64,000 nt of DNA, from assembly GCA_030323885.1 (NCBI GenBank), contig CM059194.1, positions 23,610,780-23,674,779 on the forward strand, read 5' to 3'. Positions 9,676 to 20,596 of the stretch are shown here, piece after piece. The DNA comes from Branchipolynoe longqiensis. Its lineage: Eukaryota > Annelida > Polychaeta > Phyllodocida > Polynoidae. The first letter of the stretch is position 1; the number at the start of each line of letters is the position of its first letter. Below the pieces are notes generated by a model, which had not been told where the DNA came from, ran no database searches, and worked only from the letters and a program-made list of their open reading frames with translations. The position numbers were made by a program, and so were the translations under genes.

Positions 9676-10665
9676 CCTGGCTCGAGACACATATTTGCCT
9701 CTCTCTCACCAGGAAACCAGGAACAACAACATCGACTTGCCCACCTCTTCAGAGCCGGCCTGGCCAAGGGTACCTGGAGGAACAAACGACGCCAGATAGC
9801 CACATACCTCACACACGCCCTCGACGCGGACTACAACCCTGCCCGTCCAACCCAGAGCGACTTAGCATCATACCTCGCCTCAATCTCATTGTTGCTCCGA
9901 TCCCCGGGAGCCGTGATGAACCACCTCAGCGCCGCTCGGACATGGGTCGAGCTCAAGGACGGCAAGACGAGAGCATTCGACTCATATCTCGTCAAGATCA
10001 TAAAGAGGGGCATATTCCGGGACTCCGGCCATGTACCACGACAGGCCCCTCCCCTCACCCCGACGGACCTCCGCGCCGTCACCACCTTCCTCTTCCGGGC
10101 CGGCCGCAACGCCAAGGTGCTCACAGCGGCACTCCTCATCGGGTACTTCTCCCTACTCCGACAAGGGAACCTCCTCGTGACCGGTCGGCCCGACGACCCG
10201 GGCCACACCATAAGGTACCACGAGGTCACGCCTCACCGGACACACCTCACCATCCTAGTCCGCTCGACTAAGACCTCCAAAGGACGCCTCGACCACTACG
10301 CCATAACGATCCCCAGCATACCGAGCTCCATCTGCTGCCCTGTCCGCGCCTGGAGACAATACGCGGGCGCCACCCCACTCGACACCCTCGACCCGGCATT
10401 TATGACACCGGACGGATCCCCTTTGACGGTGAAGACTCTCACGACGGCCTTACGGGCCGCCCTACGTCACTCGGGGTCCCCGAACCCCGCCATGTACACT
10501 CTCCACAGCCTCCGTCGGGGTGCCGCACAGGCGTGCGCCGCCGCCGGTGCCGCCATTAAGGACGTCGCCGACCTCGGCCACTGGCGGTCGTCCGCCCTCC
10601 ACTCCTACGTCCCCAAAGAGGCCTTCACGGTCGCGACCCGGGCACTCTCAACTCTATTTGGTTGA
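9676..10665 (+). CDS. YR retrotransposon tyrosine recombinase
   Basis: This enzyme would integrate the circular cDNA by strand exchange. Catalytic residues seen are Arg in LLRQGNLL (10159), His and Arg of HSLRRG (10504 and 10513), His of LGHWRS (10579) and the Tyr nucleophile in HSYVPK (10606). A Lys-rich beta turn (STKTSKG) lies between. The N-terminal, probably helical, DNA-binding part begins at 9676, directly after the TAG of ORF2 and in the same frame, with no stop between. The first ATG in this frame is at 9916, inside the N-terminal domain. Either TAG readthrough makes an RT-RH-YR polyprotein or a shortened protein starts internally. The stop TGA lies inside the start of repeat B1. Confidence 0.9.
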   Translation, partial: PGSRHIFASLSPGNQEQQHRLAHLFRAGLAKGTWRNKRRQIATYLTHALDADYNPARPTQSDLASYLASISLLLRSPGAVMNHLSAARTWVELKDGKTRAFDSYLVKIIKRGIFRDSGHVPRQAPPLTPTDLRAVTTFLFRAGRNAKVLTAALLIGYFSLLRQGNLLVTGRPDDPGHTIRYHEVTPHRTHLTILVRSTKTSKGRLDHYAITIPSIPSSICCPVRAWRQYAGATPLDTLDPAFMTPDGSPLTVKTLTTALRAALRHSGSPNPAMYTLHSLRRGAAQACAAAGAAIKDVADLGHWRSSALHSYVPKEAFTVATRALSTLFG

Positions 10666-10934
10666 GGCCCGGGTCACCTAAGACTCTAGTTGACGATTTT
10701 GACTTACCTACACACTTGACTTTGAACATTACGCACTTACTTGTTATTACTATTGACCTTCACCTTAGACTTGATCATTACTTCCTTGAATACTGCCTTA
10801 CACTTGACTTTGAACATTACTCACTTACTTCATATGACTATTGACTCTCACCTTATGTATTGATCATTACTCACTTATCTACTACCTCTCTCAAATAAAA
10901 TTCCATACTATACGTCCGCCTCCTCTCCTGAATT
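10660..10934 (+). repeat. YR element repeat B1
   Basis: It begins GGTTGAGGCCCGGGTCACC at the recombinase stop codon and ends GTCCGCCTCCTCTCCTGAATT, sharing ATT with the start of A2. It matches B2 (11325-11599) over 275 bp. It contains internal echoes of TTGACTTTGAACATTAC and an AATAAA signal at 10894-10899. Confidence 0.92.
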
Positions 10935-11296
10935 GTCCATATTGCTGTGGCAATATGGGTAATTCGGGGGAGGCGGGCGGCCACCCTCCCCCGGCCCTAC
11001 CTCCTCCCCCCTCCCTTCGCCCCCACAACCCACTCCACAACCTACACTCACACCAACTCCTCCCCTCACACACCCCCTCCCCCTCCTAGACGCCGCCACC
11101 TCCTCCTCCCTCACCCCACTTCCTCCAGGTGCCGCCACCATAGCCCCCCCCCCCCCCCACTGCCTCCGCTGGTTCCGCCGCTGGTTCCCCCGCTGCTCCT
11201 GCCGCTGGTACCCCCCCCCCCCCCCACCTTCCTTCCGCCTCCCCATCAACTCGGCCACTTCTCCGCCTCCCACCACACCGACAAGACCTCCTCTCA
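10932..11296 (+). repeat. YR element repeat A2
   Basis: This is the second copy of A1. It includes the 9-4-9 palindrome at 10937-10958. The B1/A2 junction at ATT (10932-10934) represents the joined circle junction expected for a split-direct-repeat element. Confidence 0.92.
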
Positions 11297-11324
11297 CCGT
11301 CCCACCCACCCAACTACATGTTAA

Positions 11325-11599
11325 GGTTGAGGCCCGGGTCACCTAAGACTCTAGTTGACGATTTTGACTTACCTACACACTTGACTTTGAACATTACGCA
11401 CTTACTTGTTATTACTATTGACCTTCACCTTAGACTTGATCATTACTTCCTTGAATACTGCCTTACACTTGACTTTGAACATTACTCACTTACTTCATAT
11501 GACTATTGACTCTCACCTTATGTATTGATCATTACTCACTTATCTACTACCTCTCTCAAATAAAATTCCATACTATACGTCCGCCTCCTCTCCTGAATT
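11325..11599 (+). repeat. YR element repeat B2 (right terminus)
   Basis: This is the second copy of B1. It ends at ATT (11597-11599), followed by host sequence ACAGGCGCAG. An AATAAA at about 11559-11564 could serve as the polyadenylation signal of the full-length RNA. Confidence 0.92.
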
Positions 11600-11842
11600 A
11601 CAGGCGCAGAGCTTAATGTGTGCAGTGCATAATAATACCAAACTGCACAGATTTATAATTTACCAACAAGTGACCTCACTGGCAGCACTAAACAGCTACG
11701 GTGTTGGACTGGCCCAATAGCTACACATTACCTATAGCTACACATTACCTATGAATTCGGTGTGATTTACAAACCCCAGCAACCAGCCCGTGGACTCCAC
11801 TAAAATGCACCAACTCAAAAATATTAGTTCAATATTAGTTAA

Positions 11843-12190
11843 AGCTGCATAGTCAAATGAAAGTATCAAATTTTCTCAAACTATAAAAATTATCTAGATT
11901 TGATTCTACATATCTAACTTAAATACTGGTGTACTTATTAAGAATTTGTTGCCACATAGAAGGACATACTGAATCAGTTTAATACAACCCGTTATTGCTG
12001 AAGTCTACGGGGGTTAGAGTTTTGGCAGTTTGACGAAAGTAATCTTACATGTTCACACTTCAAATATCTCAAAAGTTAGCCATTCAAAATAATAGTTACT
12101 ACAAATTAAAGTAACATAGATTTCAACAATCAATCTAACGTATTTATCTCAGAAAATGACAGACACTCGAAAGCATCGGACTAGACAACT
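11843..12190 (-). mobile_element. TTAA-flanked MITE copy
   Basis: TTAA lies at 11839-11842, then AGCTGCATAGTC. The far end GCATCGGACTAGACAACT is present but its TTAA has decayed. The interior matches the reverse complement of 3521-3842. Confidence 0.8.
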
Positions 12191-12394
12191 TTCTTTCTCT
12201 TTAGAAAAAGAATTATTTAATTAAATTTAATTAAATCCGCATTTTCCTCCAATGACAATGACCTGTGACGAGCTCCCTGTTGGCACATTACCAACACAGA
12301 TTTGTGGGTGTGACGCCATCTCTAACACATTAACCGTGCAAGTACAGAGAAGTACTTACCCCTAACATTAGGACAACCACGTTATCCATATGGT

Positions 12395-12750
12395 GTCAGT
12401 ATGCGGACTGTACGTTCTCACTGCCTTTAAAGTAGGTCAAAGTAGTGCAGCGTAGTGAACAACGTTTGTCTAATGTATGTCTAACGTACATCAATGTACA
12501 CCTAACATATACATAGCGTATGGCCGACGTAAAATCCACACATTGTCAAACGTCAAAAGTTGTGTGCATGCACAAAACTTTGCTGACCCCCTTACGTGTG
12601 ATGCCGTATCTCGACGTACATTGACGTATACTAACGAGCACCTAATACACACGTAACACATAACAACGTATCCCGACGTAGCTGGCAAAAATCACATACA
12701 TCGGCATATGTTGGCGGGATGCGTCGTAATGTGACAACCCCTTTAAATGG
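12395..12750. mobile_element. Cap-and-word MITE, ACGTA type, left cap not recognised
   Basis: The right end reads GCGTCGTAATGTGACAACCC followed by CTT and TA, which is the inverted cap of the 51.2-kb and 51.9-kb MITEs. The interior is packed with ACGTA, GTACGT and TACATTGACGTA-like words. The left end is not clearly matched. Confidence 0.6.
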
Positions 12751-13219
12751 TCCATTTAGGGAGGTGGTCAGTTTAGGGAGTCATTTTATTGTTACACTAG
12801 TATTGTACGGGCGATAGTTTGGCAATCGATATAGGGGAGTGGTCGATTACAAAGCTTTAGTAATATTCAAAGGGAGAGACATACACCAGATGTACTTATG
12901 TAAGGCGCAGCAGAAGGAAGACAACCCCGAACACACATAGCTATGTAGTGTAGACGCATAACTACTTCAACAATTATATAATTCCTTACTGCCTTGCAGT
13001 AAGGCCACTTTTGATGTATCTAAGTAAATATATATTCCTTCATATCATTCATTATTAGTAGTACAAGGAGACTTCGCCCCCCCCCCTTTTTTTCTTCAGA
13101 TTAAGCTGTCTTGTGTAATAGCTTTTTACAAGACCTTAACAATAGGTCAATGAGAGCGCACTAGGTGAGAAATATGCGTCTTTGGGTGATTATTCTCTAT
13201 TAATCTCATATTAGTTTTG
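12751..13219. other. Unassigned spacer
   Basis: It begins with AGGGAGGTGGTCAGTTTAGG, reminiscent of the GACCACC-rich repeat seen at 2590-3030, and includes a C/T tract at 13076-13094. No gene is seen. Confidence 0.35.
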
Positions 13220-13440
13220 GTGTACAGGATATTTTAAAACCTGTGATTATGTGATGCTTTAAGGAATTAATATGTTGTTTTAAAACCAACAAGTATCATT
13301 ATATGATATTTAAATGTGTCACTCCCATTTACCCTAACCATAACCCTCTCATCAGCAACCACCTCCCTTATGCGACCACATTCTGTCTGCAGTAGGGGTG
13401 TGGTCCTTTCAGAGGGAGGGGGGCCACTGTACTGCCTCAG
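13220..13440. repeat. Dispersed repeat, second copy of 2737-3030
   Basis: It shares GTTTTAAAACCAACAAGTAT, GATATTTAAATGTGTCACTC and CTTATGCGACCACATTCTG in the same order. Confidence 0.6.
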
Positions 13441-13592
13441 ACTGCATGCCAGTCGATTACTACAATAACACTGCCAACGGTCAGCTAGCATTGGAAATTA
13501 TTCATGAATTTATTTGTTCGTCCATGACCGCAAAGAGTGATTGCAAATAAGCAGAAAGCTAGTTTGTTTGTCCCTCTTACAGCTACAGTGTA

Positions 13593-13720
13593 GGTGTTTG
13601 TTGTTGATTTATATCCTAGCAATAGCTAAAGTCAAATCAGGATGGGTTCCAACTTGTGACAGTGCGCACTCATGGCCTCACTGGGAGACCAGGCCGCTGG
13701 CAACATAACAGGACACAGAA
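13593..13720 (-). mobile_element. SINE-A fragment
   Basis: Diverged 3' part of SINE-A on the - strand; body and head are missing. Confidence 0.6.
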
Positions 13721-13761
13721 AGAAGATAAACCTATCCAGAAATCGTCTGTTGTGTAGTTAA

Positions 13762-14081
13762 AGCTGCATGGTACGACGGGTTTGAATTGCTGCCTTCTTT
13801 TCTCTTCTTTTACAATTGTTTTTAAAGATAAATATATCAGGTTGATCATTTTTATCTACCTTACTTTAGTTTGAAGTGGCTAACTTTAGAGATATTTGCA
13901 TTGAAAACATGCAAAATGAATGTTGGAAATTCTGACAGCCTAGGCTTTAGTAGACTAAATATACCCTCATAGGCAGGAAATTGTGCCTAATAAGTGCACC
14001 AGTATCTAAGTTGAATGAATATGTAGGATCAAATCCAAGTGTTTTGGTTTTGAAATTTCGAAATCATCGGACTACACAGCT
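13762..14081 (+). mobile_element. TTAA-flanked MITE, intact copy
   Basis: TTAA stands on both sides (13758-13761 and 14082-14085). Ends are AGCTGCATGGTACGACG and the inverted AGCTGTGTAGTCCGATG. The interior is the standard family sequence. Confidence 0.85.
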
Positions 14082-14105
14082 TTAATCACCAAGGGATGCT
14101 TCATT

Positions 14106-14400
14106 GGTTGCTTGTTGGGGTTTGACGTCTTGGCAACATCTAAGGTCATATCAGGACGGGTACCGACTTGTGACAGTGCGCACTCATTGCGACTTTATAG
14201 CACGGCCCCACTGGGAGACCAGGCTGCCAGCACCATGACCTGATATCCCACTCAGTCACATTATCCATACACTAGGCCAACCAGTTCTTGCCCTATCCTA
14301 ATAATGCTGAGCATCTGGCTAGGAAACGACGAGTATAATTTATCAAGTCATTAGTTTGACTCACCCATGGGTTCGAATCCCACGATCTACTAAAACCAGG
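14106..14400 (-). mobile_element. SINE-A copy, head type ii
   Basis: The body reads on the - strand. The head region carries TAGATCGTGGGATTCGAACC, a box B-like motif of the second head type. Its 5' end is truncated inside the head. Confidence 0.75.
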
Positions 14401-15780
14401 GGATGCAAACACATTTTCTCTCCATCTTTCTTTCTTAGTTATCTTCTATACTGATGTGCCATTACTCTTAAATAACAACAGCTGAGTGATGTAAATATAT
14501 ACATAACATATGCTTATATATGGACGGCATGTGCCACTCTGTGCATGGTACAGACTGCGGTTTATCCAAAATCCAACGGAAATTTTAATTTGTAATTGAA
14601 AAAAAAAAATCAATATTCTCAGTGTAAGCTCCCCCCCCCCCCACAACGCCTAAATTTAATCTTTCTTTGATCTTTGAATTCAGTTAAATCTTAAAACTCG
14701 ACAAAAATCACGCGGTAACCGGTCGACTATTCCAAACACAAGAATGGGCCCGTCGAATTGTTACTAAACCAGGCCGTGCCTCTTGTTCAGCGGACCATTG
14801 CGGGACCGGACCGGTAATTCCGACTTATTTTTGTCCTTATACTTTTCATATTCATGTTCACATTTGAAATAAGAAATAAGGGAAATAAAATAAACTGGGT
14901 GCAACTTTGGTCCTTTTAGTTATGAAGTGTTTTTGTAAAAAAAAAAAACACAAAAAAACATTTTACAGTCAGCCATTTGTAACATGACATATGGAACATG
15001 GTTGAATCCTTACTAAGTATCACATTGATATATCAAACAAAACAGTTCCCAAATCAAAAAGGAAGTATTTATTAAGATGTATGCATGCTTAATTTTTTTT
15101 TTAATTGTATGTCTTCAGAAATATCATTACAAATTTCCATCACAGATGTAACTAGTGGTGTCTGGATGCCACACAAATATTGTACAGTAATTATTCAGTA
15201 AATAAAGCATGGCTGGGAATTACTTTTTTTTTTTTATCAATATAAGCACTACATATAAATTGTCTGTATATTATGCCATGATTAATATGCTTCTAAGTAT
15301 GAAATTATTTAATTATGCTTAGATTTTTATTAAGCAGACTGTGTGGTGTCTTAAACATGTGTTACATCTGAGCAGCACATGTTATACTGCCATAAGACAT
15401 AGCGTAATCATGGACTACACCTTTATTTTTTATCTCATCAATTTATATTTTACATACATGTAAAGGGGAGATTTCCAGCTTTCATTTGCAACCAAAAAAA
15501 GGTTAAAAATTCAAATATTAAATTTTAACTCTCCATGTGACACTTATGGCCAGTTTTCAGGAGAGTGACCCAACTACTAAAGTGGAGCAAGGTACCAGTC
15601 TATCACTGTACCAGGATGCAATCGTCGCAAATAACCAGCCACTGGAAATGCCCACTTTTTCAATATTTGACCCATTTCCAAGCCATGGCACCATGCAGGA
15701 ATAAAGCTAGTATCTGCAGGCCGTAATACTAATAGCTCCACAGAGAGAACTACCGGTGAGCGAGGAAAAACTGTCTCCTT
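14401..15780. other. AT-rich intergenic sequence
   Basis: It contains a poly-C run (14629-14641) and A- and T-rich runs. No exon, terminal repeat or ORF of interest was recognised. Confidence 0.4.
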
Positions 15781-15785
15781 GATAG

Positions 15786-15892
15786 AGCGGCAAACACATG
15801 GAATAGTCTTCCACCTGAAATAGTCAAAGCTCCATCACTAAATGCATTTAAAAACAGACTTGATCAATTTTGGAGTCAGTATCGGAATAGTT
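15786..15892 (+). pseudogene. LINE 3' ORF fragment
   Basis: The translated segment AANTWNSLPPEIVKAPSLN, continuing to a Trp-containing end and a stop, is the conserved C-terminal tail of CR1/Jockey-like LINE ORF2 proteins. Upstream coding sequence is lost. Confidence 0.65.
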
Positions 15893-16288
15893 AGTGCTCG
15901 CCGCATGACCACTTTAATTATGACAGGTCACAATTATACATATATATATATAGATATAGATAGGGCGAATCTGTTAAGAGGCATGCCAAAATGGTAAATA
16001 TATAAACAACAGAGGATAAGTATAAGAATAAGTGTTTCACGGTAATAGTCGGTGAATTGTTATGGCAGTGGGGGGGACCAGGCTACCTATGTACATACAC
16101 CATAGAGAGGCGGCTCCTGTTGGCAATGTGGTTAGAGTTCAGTGACGGGGACGGCCATGGTAATGATCGATCAACTATTCACCTCCACGATACTTTAAAG
16201 CAGATGTACAAAGAACTGCACAAAATGTACTTCAAACTCATGTGTACCACCACACATCTGGGTTTGGACAATGAGCATCTATGGGTTG
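15893..16288. other. Unassigned sequence with a short open frame
   Basis: A frame of about 80 codons (16057-16290) runs into a SINE. It has no recognisable motif, so it is not called as a gene. Confidence 0.3.
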
Positions 16289-16604
16289 GGACCGGACGCG
16301 ATGGCCAAATGAGTCAAACCCATTGGTTTGAATGCTGTTGGAGTCAAACCCATAACTACAAGTTTATATTTGTCGCTTCCAAGCCAGGCGCTCGGCATTG
16401 TGAGGATAGAACTGGTTCACTCAGTGTCAGGATAATGTGACTGAGTATAATATCAGGTCATGGTGCTGGCAGCCTGGTCTCCCAGTGGAGCAGCACTATA
16501 AAGTCACCATGAGTGTGCACCATCACAAGTCAGTACCCGTCCTGAGATTTTACCTTAGATGTTGCCAGGACATAAAACTCCAACAACCAACCAAGCTATG
16601 GGTT
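16289..16604 (+). mobile_element. SINE-A copy with damaged head
   Basis: The head begins GGACGCGATGGCCAAATGAG but box B is replaced by a local duplication of GAGTCAAACCCAT. The body and AACC-type tail are complete. Confidence 0.8.
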
Positions 16605-17069
16605 GGCGGAAGAGGGATGACGCAAATTAGAAAAGAGTGCCTATCCCAGTTCCTGGGCATGTAAGAAAATATTTTTTATAAATAGGTACTACAATGCTAC
16701 TAGACCCCCCCCCCTCCTAGCCCCGTCCCCTGCCCAAATCGGACTAATAATATCACTGATACGTTGGTCGTCCATATGGTATTATACAGCGAACAAATGC
16801 TGTAATTGGCACAGTGGGCAGGGAGGTTGTAGTGAGAATGAACACTAGGTGGGGGCGCCACCAGTGGCATCATGAAGATTCGGTAATATATACATTATAT
16901 AGTTAGGAAATTCTGTTATTTATATTCGCATAAATCCTTATACAACACATATAATATATATACACATAACTATCATATATATGTATGTATATTATATATA
17001 TACATATATAATGGTGTGAAAGGAATATGTCGTATAGTATAAGAGTATGTGAGGCAGGGAAGGGGCTAG
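16605..17069. other. Spacer with AT dinucleotide-rich tract
   Basis: It holds a C run near 16705 and a TATA/TACATA-rich low-complexity tract at about 16930-17012. No gene is seen. Confidence 0.4.
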
Positions 17070-17492
17070 TTGACTGCTACAGCCTTTTCATGGACAAGGC
17101 TATTAAAGTACCCTATAGAAAGTGTTTTAGCAGCATTTGAGATGTGGACTTATCGAAGGATGATGAAAATATCATGGACAAAGAAGATCACCAACAAAGA
17201 AGTTCTCAGAAAAATTAAAAATAAGAAAAGCTTGTTTGCCACTATACAGACAAAGAAACTTCTTTATTTTGGCCACATCATTCGTCAGAGTTCAATATAC
17301 CGTACATTGTTGGAAGGGAAGGTGAATGGCAGCAGAGGGAGAGGGAGACCAAGAACATCATGGTTTACAAATATTTCACAGTGGACAGGCTTGAATTATT
17401 CACAGTCTATCAGAACAGCACAACATCGGGACAAGTGGAGAACCATTGCATCCAACCCTCGACTAGAGGACGGGACTATTGATATTGATTGA
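17070..17492 (+). pseudogene. LINE ORF2 C-terminal fragment
   Basis: The frame carries FEMWTYRRMMKISWT, LLYFGHIIRQSS, TLLEGKVNGSRGRGRPRTSW and a W-T-G-L motif. These are the hallmark C-terminal segments of many animal LINE endonuclease-reverse transcriptases. The RT and endonuclease are absent, so this is a 5'-truncated insertion. It ends with TTGATTGATAG, similar to the short 3' repeats of such LINEs. The clade cannot be fixed from this part. Confidence 0.75.
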
Positions 17493-17572
17493 TAGAAAGT
17501 GTCAGACAGCTCAGTTATGGGTACACACATGCATTTTACAATCTAATAAGGGAATTATATTATTCACCCCAC

Positions 17573-17907
17573 CAGGCGCGGTGGCCGAATCGCTAGAGCG
17601 CAGTCAGGAGATCGGGAGTTTGGTTCCCCGTCGAGTCAAACCAATGACTTATAAAATTGATACTTGTCGCTTCCTAGACTGACACTTGGCATTACTAGGT
17701 TAGGGCAAGGACTGCTTAGCTCAGTGTCAGGATAATGTGACTGAGTGAGGATATCGGGTCATGGTGCCGGTGGTCTGGTTTTCCCAGTGTGACAGCACTA
17801 TAAAGCCACTATGAGTGTGCACTGTGACAAGTTGGTACTCGTCCTGATATGACCTTAGACGTTGACAGGACATTAAACTCCAACAACCAACCAACCATCA
17901 ATCACCT
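17573..17907 (+). mobile_element. SINE-A copy, head type i
   Basis: The head GGCGCGGTGGCCGAATCG has a clear box A. Box B is GGGAGTTTGGTTCCC. The body and tail CCAACAACCAACCAACC are complete. Confidence 0.85.
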
Positions 17908-18204
17908 ACTTATATATCATTGCCGAATGCAAAATTGATGAAATCATGTAGATTAATAGACTTTAAAGATGAATGAAGAATCCAATGGCCATCATTTTGG
18001 CGTGGTGCCATTCTCTCCCAGTTCAGCTATCACATACAAATATAAATAAACCAGTACCTCCATAGTTTGTTCAAACCAGACCGTTAATAAAGTATTTTTG
18101 CTCGGATTTAAACATGGTCGTCGTCTATTCCCACCGGAGGTAAATATATTTTTTAATCTAGGGAGAGGAGTATGGGATGCATGTGTTTGTGTGGAGAGCA
18201 GGCT
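17908..18204. other. Spacer with a piece of the 9-bp-TSD MITE family
   Basis: The segment near 17975-18035, including CCATTCTCTCCCAGTTCA, resembles the interior of the MITE at 1492-1899. The rest is unassigned. Confidence 0.4.
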
Positions 18205-18214
18205 TGGATACTGG

Positions 18215-18530
18215 GTTGGTTGGTTGTTGGGAGTTTTACGTCCTTGCAACCTCTAAGGTCATATCAGGACGGGTACACTCATGGTGACGTTATAATTCTG
18301 CCCCACTGAGAAATCAGGCCACCAGCACCATGACTCAATATCCCACTCAGTCACATTATCCTGATACTGAGCTAACCAGTCCATGTCCTATCCTATTAAT
18401 GCCGAGTGCGAAGCGAGGAAGTGACAAGTATCAATTTTAGAAGCCACTGGCTTGACACGACTGGGATTCGAACTCCCGACCTTCCGCACGGGAAGCCTGC
18501 GCTCTACCGATTAGGCCACCGCCTCCGGGG
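18215..18530 (-). mobile_element. SINE-A, full-length, head type i, with target-site duplication
   Basis: TGGATACTGG flanks the copy on both sides (18205-18214 and 18531-18540). On the - strand the head has box A GGCCTAATCGGTAGAGCGCA and a box B ending GGGAGTTCGAATCC. This copy proves the element moves as a unit of about 315 bp. Confidence 0.9.
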
Positions 18531-18773
18531 TGGATACTGGAATGAGTATTCAGCAGTACTGTGCATTTCTTCCGGATAATTAGTCACTCCTGAGGCAGGT
18601 TTGGAGCTGCAGCTTTCCATGTCTAAACGCCATAAGGGGGGTATGTGTCACCCCCCCCCACCCCACCCCACCCCCCACCGCCATATCCCTAACATTAACA
18701 ACAGGCCATACATTGTAGGCTTACTTTGAACCAATAGCTACATGTTTCCTAATTCCCAAAACTAACCAATAGC

Positions 18774-19103
18774 TTGTTTGTCTGTTGGGGTTTTTCATAC
18801 TGGCAACATCTAATGTCATATCAGGATGGGTACCGACTTATGTGACAATGCGCGCTCATGGCGACTCTATAGTGCTGCCCAATGGAAGACTAGGCCGCCA
18901 GCACCATGACCAGATTTAGCACTCAGTTACATTATCCTGATACTGAGCTAACCAGTCCTTTCGCTATCTTAGTACTGCAAAGCGCAAAGCTAGGTAGCTA
19001 CAAATATCAATTTTGTAAGTCACCGGTTTAACACGGCTGGGATTCATAACCTACCGCAAGGGAAGCCTGCGCTCTACCGATTCGGCCACCGCGTCAGGAC
19101 TGG
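18774..19103 (-). mobile_element. SINE-A, full-length, head type i
   Basis: ACCAATAGC occurs on both sides (18765-18773 and 19104-19112). The wider flanks are also repeated (CAATAGCTACA... CTAATTC), so the insertion may sit in a pre-existing duplication. Confidence 0.85.
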
Positions 19104-19409
19104 ACCAATAGCTACACATTACCTAATTCTCAAAACTATTCGGGGCAGTGCATACATTTTCTCCTGATGTCGATTGCAGTGAGATTAGGATAGCAACTTA
19201 TCTACATTAGATCAAATATCAATTACATTATCATCCACAGGATCAGTACATATACATTGGTGCAGCTTCCGTGCATCCCCATCAAATTTGGATTTACTTG
19301 CGATGTGGTTCATGGTTCATACCCACCTATATAGTGTGGCCTGTACTCTCACTAATATTTATGCGCCAAACTTTGAAGATATACTTTTCTGCAGAAATTT
19401 CTAGTTGTG
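19104..19409. other. Unassigned spacer
   Basis: No gene or clear repeat end was seen. Confidence 0.35.
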
Positions 19410-19748
19410 TACAATGAAAGTTATCACATTTTCTAAACAAAAACACTGACCTAGATTTGATCCTGCACATCCAACTTAAATTCTGATGCATGCATTAAAG
19501 ATTCACTGCAGCATAAAAGGAAGACTGTATAAATTTGATACAACATGCCACTGCTAAAGCCTTGATGTCCAGCATTCTGAGATGCCTGCCAAAATTATTC
19601 TACCGTATTCTCAATTCAAATACCTCCAAAGGTAACCCTTCAAAATAAAGTTGACCTTAAAATAAAGTAAAGTGGGTTATAATGTTCAACCTAATATATA
19701 TTAATATTTTAAGTACACAGAAACTCAAATCGATCGACCTCTGCAACT
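19410..19748 (-). mobile_element. TTAA-flanked MITE copy
   Basis: The right end CGACCTCTGCAACT is followed by TTAA at 19749-19752. The interior is the reverse of 3521-3842. The left end is eroded. Confidence 0.75.
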
Positions 19749-19852
19749 TTAATAAAACTAGAAGTAATAAGCAACTTACAACCAGTGTGAGTATGTGGTA
19801 TCGCCCTGGTTTCATGATCGGAAATATAGGGCAGAAATAGTACCTAATAATA

Positions 19853-20170
<318 letters not shown>

Positions 20171-20342
20171 CCCCCCTAACTCCATCGTCGGTCCAACAAG
20201 ATAGTCGAATAAAGAGTAAGTTCGCCTCCCTCATGTTTAAAACACACACACACACAACATTCATTGATTAGGCACAGACAACTCCATAACTTCTCTTCCT
20301 CATTCTACTGCCTGCTTCCCTTCCCTATCCTAGTAAAGGCTA

Positions 20343-20596
20343 CATTCCTTACACGCGGTATGCGGCAAAGAATGGAAAAGCATCAACGTGAATGGGGGTG
20401 CTTGCATGCCTCCGAATGCGAATGCGAATGTGGCAACCGAATCGGTCCATGTAGCCATCGGTGTGGCATGCGAATGCGAATGCTGCTGCGTTTGCCATAG
20501 AGAACAGTGTTAGAGAAACCTGACACTATGTGTGGGTGTGGGTGTGGGTGAAAGGACCCAACCCGTTCGCATGCCGCATACCGCGTGTAAGGAATG
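20343..20596. mobile_element. MITE with 23-bp perfect TIRs and CTA duplication
   Basis: The ends begin CATTCCTTACACGCGGTATG and are perfect inverted repeats of 23 bp. CTA flanks both sides (20340-20342 and 20597-20599). The interior repeats CGAATGCGAATG words. A 3-bp duplication suggests a PIF/Harbinger relative. Confidence 0.85.

Larger units (their letters stand above)
5011..11599 (+). mobile_element. Complete tyrosine-recombinase retrotransposon (Ngaro/PAT-like split direct repeats)
   Basis: The order is A1 (5011-5375), ORFs 1-3, B1 (10660-10934), A2 (10932-11296), a 28-bp spacer, then B2 (11325-11599). A1 and A2 are both 365 bp and B1 and B2 both 275 bp, and I see essentially no differences within each pair. 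This arrangement is known for Ngaro and PAT/Viper-type elements of the DIRS order, which integrate a circular DNA through a tyrosine recombinase rather than an integrase. There is no target-site duplication. The element is GC- and CpG-rich against an AT-rich neighbourhood and has long intact frames, so it is probably recent. No methyltransferase-like domain typical of DIRS1 was seen. RT phylogeny would settle Ngaro versus PAT. Confidence 0.93.

Noticed and set aside
5605..9812. Many additional long frames on both strands within the YR element
   Set aside because: High GC makes shadow frames; only the three frames with Gag-like, RT-RH and recombinase motifs are supported.
5011..11599. Bacterial contamination or horizontal transfer as origin of the GC-rich block
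   Set aside because: It is a eukaryotic YR retrotransposon with precise borders inside repeat-rich host DNA; GC bias is common in such elements.
5011..11599. DIRS1-type classification
   Set aside because: The terminal repeats are split direct, not inverted, and no methyltransferase-like domain was seen.
16057..16440. 127-codon frame
   Set aside because: Its second half is SINE-A; the first half has no motif.
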